DNA of 51,758 nucleotides from assembly GCF_000337135.1 (NCBI RefSeq), contig NZ_AOIN01000069.1, forward strand, positions 21,003 through 72,760, given 5' to 3'. Positions 1-8,335 of the stretch are shown here, piece after piece; position 1 is the stretch's first letter, and each line of letters opens with the position of its first letter. The notes under the pieces were generated by a model that was not told the origin of the DNA, did no database searches, and saw nothing but the letters and a program-made list of their open reading frames with translations. This DNA comes from Natrialba chahannaoensis JCM 10990. GTDB taxonomy: Archaea; Halobacteriota; Halobacteria; Halobacteriales; Natrialbaceae. The position numbers and the translations under genes were made by a program.

Positions 1-1
1 G

Positions 2-241
2 ATCCTCATTTCACTCCTGTACACAGTGCAGAGTGGAGCCGGTATGTCTGAGCTGCTGGTCGCCTCCCATCTTGGTGTCGCGGCTCTCGCAGTGGCGGGG
101 ACCCGGTCACGACGGAGTCTCGACGAGGTGCTGGAGACGCGCGTGGGACGGTGGCTGGTTGCGGCGTTCGAGCCGCCGGAACCGCCGGCACGGAGCGGCG
201 AACAAGAAGAGTCTTCTGAGAGTTCCGAGAAACCGCCCTGA
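2..241 (+). CDS. C-terminal end of an unrecognised protein (5' end outside window)
   Basis: The reading frame is open from the first bases of the window to the TGA at 239-241, so the true start probably lies upstream. A GTG at 26 and an ATG at 44 are the only starts inside the window. The visible part reads through a hydrophobic stretch (residues ILISLLYT and LVASHLGVAALAVAG) and an amphipathic arginine-rich segment, and ends in a Glu/Ser/Pro-rich acidic tail that is typical of haloarchaeal proteins. This suggests the last membrane segment and cytoplasmic tail of a membrane protein. The family cannot be named from about 79 residues. It converges on the DUF389 gene, with 20 bases between them. 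Confidence 0.5.
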   Translation: MLISLLYTVQSGAGMSELLVASHLGVAALAVAGTRSRRSLDEVLETRVGRWLVAAFEPPEPPARSGEQEESSESSEKPP

Positions 242-261
242 CAGATATGTTTGATAATTAC

Positions 262-1590
262 CTACACAGTCTCGTACTCGATAAACCGAACGTCGACACG
301 CACGTCGGCTTCAATTTCGTCAGTGATTCGTTCGTTTAGTTCTGAGACGAGTTCCGGGTGTTCGTCATCGGCCGGCTGCTCGACCGTGATGACGATGCGT
401 TCGGGTTGCTCAAGTATGGAACCTTCTTCAATTCGCATTACGGGCTCGAACGGAATTCCCTCCTCGAGAAACAGTTCGACCTCGATGAGGGACACGTCCT
501 GATAGGCCGGCGAGTCGAGGACGGCCTCCGCTTCGGTCGTAATAGTATTTTCAAGCGATGCATCTTGATACGACGTCCACGTGACGCCGATCAGAAACAT
601 CGACAGGACGAGGATACTGATCGTCAACACGATGAGGCGACGACGGACTAACCGACGTGCGATCCCAGTCTCACCCTGAATCTGGGGACGGTAGCCCATC
701 GCCCAGAGGGTGAACAGGCCCGTGATATTGACGCCCAACAGATTGACGAAGACGAGAATCAGCGAGCCAACTGCGGCGTTCGGTACCCCCCACGCGATAG
801 CGATGCCGACGGCTGCGGCGGGCGGGATCAGCGCAGCGGCGATCATCACACCAACCAGTGCGACGGAGGCACCTGTCGAGAGGCTCAACACACCAGCAAT
901 TCCCGCACCGAAGGCGACAACCAGCGAGAAGAGGTTCGGAAGAACCCGTTCGCTGACTTCGTGGATTTCGATAACATCGATTCCGGGTGGCACGAGAAAC
1001 AGCGACTTCGAGAGCCAGGCGAACGCCGTAGAACCGGCGATAGCGACGGTGACACCAAGCAGTTGATACGTAACTCCAGTCCAAAACAGGTCGTTTTCGT
1101 TGAGAACGGTCCCGACACAGGCTGCGAGCGCCGGTCCGATCAAGGGTGCAATCACCATCGACCCAACGACGACGGCGGCCGAATCGAGCAACAGTCCGGC
1201 CGTCGCAACGATCGCACTCACCAACGTCAGCGTCACGTATACCGGAATCGTCGACACGAGCCCTTCCGATTCGGCGAACAGTTCGTAGCGAGCAAGGCGC
1301 TCACCGTCCAGTATCTCTCCCGTGTACTGATCTCTGAGCTCGCCGAACTCCCGGGAGATCACCGTGTCTGCCGTAACGACCACCGTGTGGTCGTTCTCGT
1401 CGAGTCCAACCTCCTCTAACTCGTCCAAGACGACTTCGACAGCGCTTTTCGGGAGAGTAAACGAAATGAGAGAGACGTACTCGCTGCTGTCGTCGGTCGG
1501 AACAACCGTGTAGTCGATCTGTTCTACGTCAAGTACCTCCAGGACAGGATCGTGCGTCTCTGGACGGACTGAGATTTCGACGTGGCGCAT
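262..1590 (-). CDS. DUF389 (TIGR00341-type) multi-pass membrane protein
   Basis: This is a 442-residue protein. Residues 1 to about 130 are a soluble ferredoxin-like region beginning MRHVEISV. A block of about six hydrophobic segments follows, rich in Gly/Ala/Val, including the signature VVVGSMVIAPLIGPALA. After a last membrane helix (LIVLTISILVLSMFLIGV) there is a soluble acidic C-terminal domain. That order is the hallmark of DUF389 proteins of the TIGR00341 type. Their function is not firmly known; a membrane or transport role is only inferred. The ATG at 1590 is chosen because sequence upstream of it in the same frame is basic and unlike haloarchaeal protein. It is transcribed alone, toward the left edge. 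Confidence 0.85.
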   Translation of the reverse strand: MRHVEISVRPETHDPVLEVLDVEQIDYTVVPTDDSSEYVSLISFTLPKSAVEVVLDELEEVGLDENDHTVVVTADTVISREFGELRDQYTGEILDGERLARYELFAESEGLVSTIPVYVTLTLVSAIVATAGLLLDSAAVVVGSMVIAPLIGPALAACVGTVLNENDLFWTGVTYQLLGVTVAIAGSTAFAWLSKSLFLVPPGIDVIEIHEVSERVLPNLFSLVVAFGAGIAGVLSLSTGASVALVGVMIAAALIPPAAAVGIAIAWGVPNAAVGSLILVFVNLLGVNITGLFTLWAMGYRPQIQGETGIARRLVRRRLIVLTISILVLSMFLIGVTWTSYQDASLENTITTEAEAVLDSPAYQDVSLIEVELFLEEGIPFEPVMRIEEGSILEQPERIVITVEQPADDEHPELVSELNERITDEIEADVRVDVRFIEYETV

Positions 1591-1825
1591 GGAGTACTGG
1601 CCACTGGAGACGAACATCAAAGATGGGGGCCATCTCAGCAACTCGGAACCAAAGCCGGCCAGCGGCAACGAGATCTTCCAGCCAACCCCTGTGCGTTCAC
1701 AAATCGTTCCACTGCTGCCTAGTGATTCAACACGGCCGTTCGTCCAGTTCGGCTTTGTTGTAGTTCGTTTGGACCGTAAATAAACGCAGAAGCGAAACGA
1801 ATCCCACGACGGTTGGGCGTGGGAG

Positions 1826-2863
1826 TCACTCGAGATGGAATTCGAACCGCGCCCCGTCCTCGCATGCGCCAAGTTCGATCGCCCAGCCGTGAGCGGAGGC
1901 GACCTGCTCGACGATCGAGAGGCCTAGCCCAGTTCCATCAGGGTGTGTCGTGTAGCCATGGTCGAAGATTACCTCCTGTTTGTCGTCGGGTATCCCCGGA
2001 CCATCGTCTTCGATATAAAAGCCGGAACCAGACTCCAGGCTCCCAACCTCAACAGTCGTGTGTGGACCACCGTGTTCGACTGCATTGTTAAACAGATTCT
2101 CGAGCAGCGACTTGAACTGAGTTTCGTTGGCCCGAATTGGCTGAACATCGTCTGTGACGACCAATGTTGCGTCCTTTGTATCGACCCACCGCCAGGACTG
2201 GGACGCAATGTCGTCGAGTGAGACGTTCTCGAACGAGTTGTTCTCACCCTCCGGTTTAGTGAGTGTGAGCATGTTACCATGGAGTTCTTGGATTCGCGTT
2301 AGTGCATCCATGATCTCGTCGAGTTCGTCCCGATCAAGATCAGCCATCAACTCTGTGGCATACCCTTGTGCAATATTCACAGGGTTCTGGAGGTCATGTG
2401 AGAGGACACTCGCAAACTCCATGAGCCGCTCATTTTTGGCCTGAAGGCGTTCTTCTCTTTCTTTTCTTCTAGAGATATCCCGGAAGGTGCCAGTGAACAA
2501 CCGATTGCCCTTGTAGTCGTGTTCGAAAACGCTGATCGAAACCGGGATTTCGTGGCCATCTTTGTGTACTGCAGGCAGTTCTATCCCGTCCCAACTGATA
2601 TTTCGTTCGCCAGTTTCGATGTAGGCCTCGAGCTGTCGTTCGTAAATTGGCTGCAACCGATCCGGGATGATCTCGAGTGTTGAACTGCCGACGAGTTCCG
2701 ACGGTGTGTAGCCGAGAATGTCCTCGATAGCGGGGTTTGCGAAGACGATTTGACTGTCTTTATCGATGGTGAGCAGTCCTTCCGGCGTATTCAGCGCGAG
2801 AGTTCGAAAAAAATAGTCGTCGAGTTCTGAAATCGTTGAAGATATAGATCTATAATCAGACAT
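1826..2863 (-). CDS. PAS-domain sensor histidine kinase
   Basis: This 345-residue kinase lacks obvious transmembrane helices and is probably a cytoplasmic sensor. Residues about 18-130 form a PAS domain (FANPAIEDILGYTP), closed by the usual PAC end TGTFRDISRRK, then a short coiled linker. The H-box SHDLQNP puts the phospho-accepting His at 156. The ATPase has its N-box near 253-264 (LLENLFNNAVEHG), G1 at 286-290 (DDGPG) and G2 at 310-316 (GTGLGLS). All catalytic motifs are intact. There is no response regulator beside it, as is common for haloarchaeal orphan kinases, so partner and signal are unknown. A TATA-like element lies about 41-46 bases upstream of the start. Confidence 0.92.
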   Translation of the reverse strand: MSDYRSISSTISELDDYFFRTLALNTPEGLLTIDKDSQIVFANPAIEDILGYTPSELVGSSTLEIIPDRLQPIYERQLEAYIETGERNISWDGIELPAVHKDGHEIPVSISVFEHDYKGNRLFTGTFRDISRRKEREERLQAKNERLMEFASVLSHDLQNPVNIAQGYATELMADLDRDELDEIMDALTRIQELHGNMLTLTKPEGENNSFENVSLDDIASQSWRWVDTKDATLVVTDDVQPIRANETQFKSLLENLFNNAVEHGGPHTTVEVGSLESGSGFYIEDDGPGIPDDKQEVIFDHGYTTHPDGTGLGLSIVEQVASAHGWAIELGACEDGARFEFHLE

Positions 2864-2903
2864 TCCTGGACCACTCGTTCGACCGTAGTAGTAATTCAGC
2901 CGG

Positions 2904-2909
2904 TATAAA
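2904..2909 (-). promoter_or_regulatory. Probable TATA box of the histidine kinase gene
   Basis: On the minus strand this reads TTTATA within CTTTATACCG, 41-46 bases before the kinase ATG at 2863. The distance fits an archaeal TATA element with a short leader. It is a sequence match only. Confidence 0.35.
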
Positions 2910-3150
2910 GCTTCAGAAAAACTAGTTTGTGACTTTGTCGGAAGTAATCAATTATATGATTGTATAGGTGTTACCGATGGGCGACACGATTTCCAGTCGC
3001 CATTGACCTCCTCCCACGACTTTACGCGATTCACTCCCGCCCTGATCGCTCCTCGGTTCCGATAGGGCGTCGGAACGCTCGTCACTCACTGGAAGGGCGG
3101 ATTCTCTCCCTGAATCAAGATAGATGCACCAGACGCAGCGATGGCAGCCG

Positions 3151-4137
3151 TCACGAGTTCACGACAAGCGGCTCGTACCACTCACGGTTTGTCTCGTACC
3201 AGTCGATAAACTCACGAACTCCCTCGCGAATATCTCGACTCGGCTCGTAGCCGATCAACTCGTTTGCCTTCGAGATGTCCGCGTGCGTGTGTTCGGCATC
3301 GCCATCTCGTGCGTCGGTGTACTCGAGTGGCAGGTCGGGATCGATCTCGTCGCGGACGACCTCGGCGAGCGTCTCGATGTCGATGTTGTCCGTCGAGCCA
3401 ATGTTCATGACCTCGCCGTCGGCACTGTCATCGGTAAGCAGGCGATGGTTGGCGTCGACGACGTCTGCGATGTAGGTGAAGTCCCGGGTCTGTTCGCCGT
3501 CGCCGTAGATGACTGGGGGGTCGCCGCGCATACAGCGCGAGACGAAGTTCGAGATAGCCATGTTCGGGCGCATTCGTGGCCCGTAGACGGTGAAATAGCG
3601 CAGGGAGACCGTCGGGAGGCCGTAGACCTCGTTGTAGACGCGCATGTAGTGTTCGGCCGAGAGCTTGGAGACGCCGTAGGGAGAGACGGGTTCGTTCGGG
3701 TGAGCCTCGTCGTAGGGGAGGGACTCCGGTTTGCCGTAGACACTCGAGGAGGAGGCGTAGACGACCCGGTCGACGTCGTTGGTGCGGGCCGCCTCGAGGA
3801 CGTTGACGGTACCCGTGACGTTGAACTCGTTGACCTTGTCCGGTTCCTCGACGCTCTTGCGGACGCCGGCCTGGGCGGCCTGGTGGTAGATGACGTCGGT
3901 TGATTTGGTAAGCGAGGTGAGGAGGTCGGCATTGGTGACCGAGCCGTCGATGATCTCGCAGGAGCCGTCGGAGTCGGTGGCGGCTGCTTCGATCGCTTCG
4001 ACGTTGTGCTCTTTGATCCCGAGGTCGTAGTACGGTTCGTAGTTATCGAGTACCGTGACGTCGTGGCCAGCCGTGGTGAACGATTCGGCGAGGTGACCGC
4101 CGATGAAGCCGGCACCGCCCGTGACGAGAATGTCCAT
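3151..4137 (-). CDS. NAD-dependent epimerase/dehydratase (UDP-glucose 4-epimerase-like)
   Basis: This 328-residue short-chain dehydrogenase of the extended family has the Rossmann motif TGGAGFIGG at residues 6-14. The catalytic Ser region is ASSSSVYG (about 128-135), followed by YGVSK with Tyr154 and Lys158. The stretch LRYFTVYGPRMRPNM is typical of the GalE/WcaG type that acts on UDP- or TDP-sugars. The likely role is epimerisation or dehydration of a nucleotide sugar for surface glycans, which agrees with the glycan genes further right, although 28 kb separate it from the main cluster. The exact substrate cannot be read from the sequence. The gene stands alone and diverges from the FAD oxidoreductase gene. 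Confidence 0.9.
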   Translation of the reverse strand: MDILVTGGAGFIGGHLAESFTTAGHDVTVLDNYEPYYDLGIKEHNVEAIEAAATDSDGSCEIIDGSVTNADLLTSLTKSTDVIYHQAAQAGVRKSVEEPDKVNEFNVTGTVNVLEAARTNDVDRVVYASSSSVYGKPESLPYDEAHPNEPVSPYGVSKLSAEHYMRVYNEVYGLPTVSLRYFTVYGPRMRPNMAISNFVSRCMRGDPPVIYGDGEQTRDFTYIADVVDANHRLLTDDSADGEVMNIGSTDNIDIETLAEVVRDEIDPDLPLEYTDARDGDAEHTHADISKANELIGYEPSRDIREGVREFIDWYETNREWYEPLVVNS

Positions 4138-4455
4138 GTGCGAAGGGGTATGATAACGGCGAAAATAGAAGTTGTTATCGAATCGTCCGGTCAGTCGCCG
4201 TCATCCATCGTCGGTATCGTCTTGCTGACGCGGATGTAGGAGCGAACGGAGTAACACGAACGAGCGAATAGGCAGGGGCAATTCACTACGCTTCCAGAGA
4301 CACTGTGAGCAACGGATCTGATATCAAACCACGACATATGGGGATGAAGGGTTATTTCGACTGACATGGTCTGCCTCCATGGGACCATGTATGAGTGGCA
4401 ATAACAAACAATATCCTGGAGGCAGGGGCGATAGCCACACCAGCGGTGAGCGAAG
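4138..4455. other. Divergent intergenic region with an inverted repeat
   Basis: This 318-base spacer lies between two divergent genes and should hold both promoters. The only structure seen is an inverted repeat at 4365-4389: CATGGTC, an 11-base spacer, then GACCATG. It sits about 70 bases before the oxidoreductase start and could be an operator. No gene or RNA was recognised here. Confidence 0.35.
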
Positions 4456-5703
4456 ATGAGTACCGACGCAGACGTGATCATCGTCGGCGGTGGGTGTATT
4501 GGCGCGACAATTGCTCGCGAGCTGGCAGCCGACCACAACGTGTTACTGCTAGAGCGAGACCAGATCGCCGGTGAAACCACTGGCCACTCGTCGGGGATCA
4601 TCCAACCGCAGTACCAGTTCCCCCACCTGCCGAAAGCCGGCCGTCTCTCCTTCCGATTCTTCGAGAGCCTCGATGGTCACCGCAACTACGAGTACACCGC
4701 CCGGGAGCTCGTTAACCTGCACGGCCCTGAGAAGACTGAGCAAGTACAGCGATACACGGAACTCGTCTCTCGCAACGGCGGCTACGATACAACGTGGCTG
4801 TCGGCTGCGGAGATTGACGAGCGATATCCTGGCGTTTTCAACGTCGGTGAGGAGAGCCCGATCGCTGGAGGCATGGTGTACGGACGCATGGGCTGGGTCG
4901 ATCCATACACCTACACGACGACCGTGAGCCAGGATGCAACAGACCGAGGCGCAACGATCGAGACCGGTGTCGAAGTGACCGGCCTTCTCGTCGAAGCGGG
5001 GAACGTTGTCGGTGTCACGACCGAGACCGGAGACTACCGAGCACCCGAGGTCGTCGTTGCGGCCGGGCGCTGGTCGCGGGAACTCGTTGCAGACCACATT
5101 GCGATCCCGATCCAACCACAACGGTTCTGGCACATCAACCTCGAGAGCGAAACCGATCTCTCCCAGCGAGTGAGCGACGAGTACCCACAGTGGTACATGG
5201 ACCTGGATTTCGGCGACGGGCTTCCAGCAGACCTTGGGCTCGAGGGATTCATGGCGACGTTCTGGCGGCCGGAGCACACGGGAGAACTGCACGTCGCCGG
5301 TATCGAAGGCCTTCTCGGTGAGAACCCGTCCGTGAAGACAACTGTCGATGAAGAGTTCCACCTGTTGCTCGCCGAGCGAATTGCGGATATTCTCGACGAG
5401 TTCGATGAGGGTCGAGTGACGAACGATGGCTGCTGTCCAACTGGAGATGCGATGTCCCCAGACTGGCTTCCGATCATCGACTCGCCAGCCGATGGGCCTG
5501 CTGGGTTGACCATTGCAACCGGCTTCAGCGGACTCGGGTTGAGTGCTTCACCGATCGCCGCAGCGGCAGTCCGGCAACTAATCAGCGGCCACGGAGCGCC
5601 GTTTTCGTTGGCCAGTCTATCACTCGATCGGTTCGATGATCGGTCTGCCGAGTTCGCCGAACCACCGTTCGATGTCTTCGATACGAGCGTCTTCGAGGAG
5701 TGA
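4456..5703 (+). CDS. FAD-dependent oxidoreductase of the DAO (D-amino-acid oxidase) family
   Basis: This 415-residue protein has an N-terminal ADP-binding fold (DVIIVGGGCIGATIARELA, residues about 6-24) followed by the ER-D end of the second strand (LLLERDQIAGETTGHSSG). The second FAD region near the C-terminus reads GLTIATGFSGLGLSASP. This layout is that of glycine/sarcosine oxidase and dimethylglycine dehydrogenase relatives, which oxidise secondary or tertiary amines and pass electrons to FAD. Substrate and electron acceptor cannot be read off. The ATG at 4456 directly precedes the GGGCIG region, so the start is secure. The next stretch to the right is degenerate DNA, so the gene is not in an operon. 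Confidence 0.9.
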   Translation: MSTDADVIIVGGGCIGATIARELAADHNVLLLERDQIAGETTGHSSGIIQPQYQFPHLPKAGRLSFRFFESLDGHRNYEYTARELVNLHGPEKTEQVQRYTELVSRNGGYDTTWLSAAEIDERYPGVFNVGEESPIAGGMVYGRMGWVDPYTYTTTVSQDATDRGATIETGVEVTGLLVEAGNVVGVTTETGDYRAPEVVVAAGRWSRELVADHIAIPIQPQRFWHINLESETDLSQRVSDEYPQWYMDLDFGDGLPADLGLEGFMATFWRPEHTGELHVAGIEGLLGENPSVKTTVDEEFHLLLAERIADILDEFDEGRVTNDGCCPTGDAMSPDWLPIIDSPADGPAGLTIATGFSGLGLSASPIAAAAVRQLISGHGAPFSLASLSLDRFDDRSAEFAEPPFDVFDTSVFEE

Positions 5704-5714
5704 CGACTGTTGTC

Positions 5715-5885
5715 CTACAGTGGGTTTGATGACGGCGTACTCGAGTCCAGGTGTGTGTTGAGTTCGTTGAAACCACGTAGTGAGAGTGACTGCTCGAGGA
5801 ACGCTCCAGCAATCGTGCGTGTGCGAGATGTCTCGGATGAGTCACCGAAGAACCGTCTACGGATCAGGTTACTGTACCCCTGCCG
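5715..5885 (-). pseudogene. Orphan coding remnant, family unknown
   Basis: A minus-strand frame without a start codon runs about 57 codons to a stop at 5715. It has protein-like composition (SNLIRRRFFGDSS, then AGAFLEQSLSLRGFNE). It is preceded by a stop in frame and lies directly beside other decayed sequence. I read it as the tail of a lost gene but cannot name the family, and a chance open frame is possible. Confidence 0.25.
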
Positions 5886-5946
5886 TCATCGAAGGCGAGC
5901 AATCGACAGCCTGCTGTGTGGAGACGGAGTTTTGTGTTCGGCAACT

Positions 5947-5987
5947 GAGTCGTCAACGTCGTTGATACCGGTATTTTCCGCGGGATT
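5947..5987. repeat. 41-bp duplicate of the start of the PIN-toxin gene
   Basis: These 41 bases match 7798-7838 with only two mismatches, both at the codons around residue 6 of the PIN protein. At 7798 the segment encodes the first residues of the PIN protein (VVNVLDTGIFRGI). Here it has no start codon and the match ends abruptly, so it is an isolated fragment that overlaps the 3' end of the frameshifted minus-strand gene. Confidence 0.8.
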
Positions 5988-6451
5988 TTGTACTCAAGCG
6001 CTCGCGTACGGGCGTCTCTCCCCCACAAAGCCACCCCTCCTCATGGGATCTCGCTAACAGAGTCTCGAAGGTCGTCCGTGTCTGCCCAGCCAAAACAGCG
6101 AGGACCAGTTCGACGTGTGACGCCGCCATCCCGTTTTCGTATTTTTCTCTCTCGGTCTGTGGATCATCGTACTTTCGTTTCAGGATCCACGCCTTTCCCG
6201 GTACGGCGGAGCGAACAGCAACCCCATCTCCCACACGTACCCGCCATCAAAGTCCTCGATCACGGCAACGATATGTGTGGCTCGGCCACAGAGGATATCG
6301 AAGGCGCGAGCCCAGAGTCTGATTTCGTCGGGCGTCAGGCCGTAGTCCTCCAATCGAAAGGCGACGGCGGGCGGGTCCGTTCGATCATCCACCAGCTCGT
6401 AGACGATCTTTCGGCGTGTCGCTGCTCCAGTTGTCCCACCCACTCCAACAC
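5953..6451 (-). pseudogene. Haloarchaeal hypothetical gene broken by two single-base frameshifts
   Basis: Three minus-strand frames join into one convincing protein of about 166 residues. The first runs from a GTG at 6451 (LEWVGQLEQRHAE). The second begins KIVYELVDDRTDPP and continues through WARAFDILCGRATHIVAVIE. The third begins KAWILKRKYDDPQTE and runs to the stop at 5953. The joins fall exactly at the AAA runs at 6409-6411 and 6194-6196. Adding one A at each restores a single frame (499 + 2 bases = 167 codons). I do not recognise the family. It is divergent from the winged-helix gene at 6481, with about 30 bases between starts, so the two probably form a regulator/target pair. It is either a recent pseudogene or has two homopolymer sequencing errors. 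Confidence 0.7.
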
Positions 6452-6480
6452 TTTTGTGGATATACCCGGAAGGTGGAAAT

Positions 6481-6924
6481 ATGAGGCGCAACACGGATAC
6501 GGGGTCCAGCGGGGGAGAGACGGTCGGTCCCAGTAATGGATTCGATGCGTGGAAAGCCCTCCAGAAGGCGACTGACAAGAAGCGGGCAGATATCATCGCT
6601 GATATCGTTGGCCACCCCAAGGGAGCGCCCAGCGTCGAGGAACTGACGTACATGAATCCTCGACTGAGTGATGACGCTATTCGTCGCCACCTCAAGACGT
6701 TAACAGACGTGGGCGTTGTGCAGTTGCTGGAGTTCGAGCCAGGAGCGCGCACTGGTGGCTTCCCCTACCAGTTTTTCAAGCTGTCTGCGGAGGCTCGTGC
6801 GTTGTTCGATCAGAACGGGTTGTTCCCTGAAGAAGCGTGGACACGTCAGTGGCAGTCCGTAGAGAAAACGCCGCGGATTCGAGATATCGAAGCAATGCCG
6901 CGTCCCTCCCGTAGCGACGAGTAA
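6481..6924 (+). CDS. Winged-helix transcriptional regulator
   Basis: This is a 147-residue protein. After a disordered N-terminus, residues about 25-100 form a winged helix: KKRADIIADIVGHPKG, then the recognition region NPRLSDDAIRRHLKTLTDVGV, then a wing ending at the Phe/Tyr-rich stretch FPYQFFKLS. The C-terminal third is an acidic and basic tail. The ATG at 6481 is preferred over the GTG at 6454 because GGAAGGTGG lies just before it as a ribosome binding site. It probably regulates itself or the divergent gene to its left. I know relatives only as generic haloarchaeal HTH proteins. Confidence 0.75.
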   Translation: MRRNTDTGSSGGETVGPSNGFDAWKALQKATDKKRADIIADIVGHPKGAPSVEELTYMNPRLSDDAIRRHLKTLTDVGVVQLLEFEPGARTGGFPYQFFKLSAEARALFDQNGLFPEEAWTRQWQSVEKTPRIRDIEAMPRPSRSDE

Positions 6925-7152
6925 CACCATCTTCCAGCGTCGGGGCTCTGGTGACATCACGTCTCATCTTGTATTCGGTCGGACACTGGATGGTAACCTC
7001 CACCCGCCCCAATGAGTTTCCTGAAATCTGAATCGGCTACTACCGTTTATAACGGAGAGGATGTCACTCCCAATCTACCGATTGACTGGACTCGAGTAGT
7101 GCCAATACTCGACCGATGATCGCATCACTCCTCTCGTTGCGCAGGTAGTTTT

Positions 7153-7173
7153 TAGTTCGCGGAGTGCGAACTA
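7153..7173. promoter_or_regulatory. Perfect palindrome, likely operator of the HTH-PIN operon
   Basis: TAGTTCGC, a five-base centre GGAGT, then GCGAACTA: eight-base arms with no mismatch. It ends nine bases before the ATG of the HTH gene and touches the GTG at 7174. This position suits a site where the operon's own HTH protein blocks transcription, the usual autoregulation of toxin-antitoxin operons. Binding itself is inferred. Confidence 0.65.
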
Positions 7174-7182
7174 GTGAGTGTG

Positions 7183-7797
7183 ATGGCGACAAAACAAAAC
7201 ACGACAGAGATTGAGGTGACGGACCTGCGTCCTGTCCTCGACCTCCTCCAAAAGCCAAAGTTAGCGGAGTTCTACGCCGTGCTTCGCAACGGGCCGACGA
7301 CGATTCCGGCTGTCCTTCCGCAGGTTAGCATTGGGAAAACAGCAGCGTACGACTACTGTGAACTCCTCAAAGCAGCAGGCTTGCTCGCTGAGGCGGGGCG
7401 CGAAAACGGGAGCACGGTGTACGAAACACGTGACTTCGATTTGACCATCGAGATCGATGGCGAGCAGATCACCGTGACACCCGAACTTGCCCGTGTCCTT
7501 GCCGAGCGCGACGAGAACCCGGAAGTCGATCGGTTCATCGATCAGTACGGTATCGGGACGCTCGCCGAGTTTCTCCCGCTGGCTCGGGCGTACGCTACCG
7601 GGTCGACGACCCACCGAGCGATCGCTGACAGCCTCGACATCTCTCGTGCTGCAGCGTTCGAGATGCTCGGCGAGATTCTCGACATTCTGGATCTCACTCC
7701 CGAGTCGAATCACATCCACGGCGGCGATGTTGACGAAACTGCTGCCGCCGCAACTGTTCACGACGCGACGCCGGACGAGTCGGCCGATACTGAATGA
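7183..7797 (+). CDS. HTH protein, probable antitoxin/repressor of the PIN module
   Basis: This is a 204-residue protein. Residues about 15-75 form a winged helix (AEFYAVLRNGPTTIPAVL, then IGKTAAYDYCELLKAAGLL). A second helical domain around 150-185 again resembles an HTH (TTHRAIADSLDISRAAAFEM). The remaining tail is acidic. It overlaps the downstream PIN gene by four bases (ATGA at 7794-7797), so the two are translationally coupled. With the palindrome upstream, the arrangement matches a regulator/antitoxin followed by a toxin nuclease. The ATG at 7183 is used; GTGs at 7174 and 7180 would add up to three residues. It is not related in an obvious way to classical VapB. Confidence 0.75.
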   Translation: MATKQNTTEIEVTDLRPVLDLLQKPKLAEFYAVLRNGPTTIPAVLPQVSIGKTAAYDYCELLKAAGLLAEAGRENGSTVYETRDFDLTIEIDGEQITVTPELARVLAERDENPEVDRFIDQYGIGTLAEFLPLARAYATGSTTHRAIADSLDISRAAAFEMLGEILDILDLTPESNHIHGGDVDETAAAATVHDATPDESADTE

Positions 7798-8335
7798 GAG
7801 TCGTCAACGTCCTCGATACCGGTATTTTCCGCGGGATTGGCAAGCCACCGAGTGCTGCGTACGACGACCTGGAGACGATCATCACAGATCACACCGTCGA
7901 AATTCAACTTCCGCGCCCGATTTATGCCGAACTCGGTGGTGATCCAACCGCCGATCAGCAGCCGTCTGGAAGCGACTACGTCGACCAGGCAATCCGTGAC
8001 GGATGGATCGATATTGCTGCGCCGGTTGCTGACTCTGAACCCGTCGATGCTGCGGTTCAGGACGCACGACACGTCATGGAATCAGCGATCACGCACGGGA
8101 AGACCGCAGTGTTTGCGGAAGACCTCTCACTCATCGGCGTCACGATCAACTGTTCGAACGCGCGGAAAGCATTCACGTGAATCTGTTTACAACCGACCTG
8201 CCGCTACAGCAGGCAGCAGCCGCCGTCGTTCCCTGCTATGGCTACTACGACTTCGACGTGTACTTCGCACCTCCACAGTCCGTTTCGACGTTGCTCCATC
8301 CATCACACTTCACCGCGGGCTATCGGTCTGAGTGA
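7794..8335 (+). pseudogene. PIN-domain toxin-like nuclease gene with one frameshift
   Basis: The first frame gives 128 residues from ATG 7794 to a TGA at 8178-8180. It begins VVNVLDTGIFRGIG (Asp in LDTG), has IYAELGG with the second acidic residue, and ends LSLIGVTI followed by foreign sequence. The missing PIN end lies in the next frame: LFERAESIHVNLFTTD, with the TTD motif carrying the last catalytic Asp, continuing to the stop at 8333-8335. One base lost near 8148 (in GATCAACTG) explains this; restoring it gives 181 codons. PIN proteins of VapC type cut RNA with Mg2+ held by three or four acidic residues, so the truncated product should be inactive. An unframeshifted start for the second part exists (GTG 8177), but it would be a fragment. 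Confidence 0.75.
7798..7838. repeat. Partner copy of the 41-bp repeat at 5947-5987
   Basis: This is the 5' end of the PIN gene and matches 5947-5987 with two mismatches. It is the intact member of the pair, because here the sequence is the start of a complete coding frame. Confidence 0.8.

Noticed and set aside
3000-3120. Possible remnant of an IS200/IS605-type element end (CCTCCTCCCACGACT and nearby stems)
   Set aside because: The words recall such element ends, but no TnpA/TnpB coding relic is nearby and the stems are short; not enough to annotate.
3124-3903. Long plus-strand frame opposite the epimerase gene
   Set aside because: It is the antisense of a well-supported epimerase; its composition follows from GC-rich third positions.
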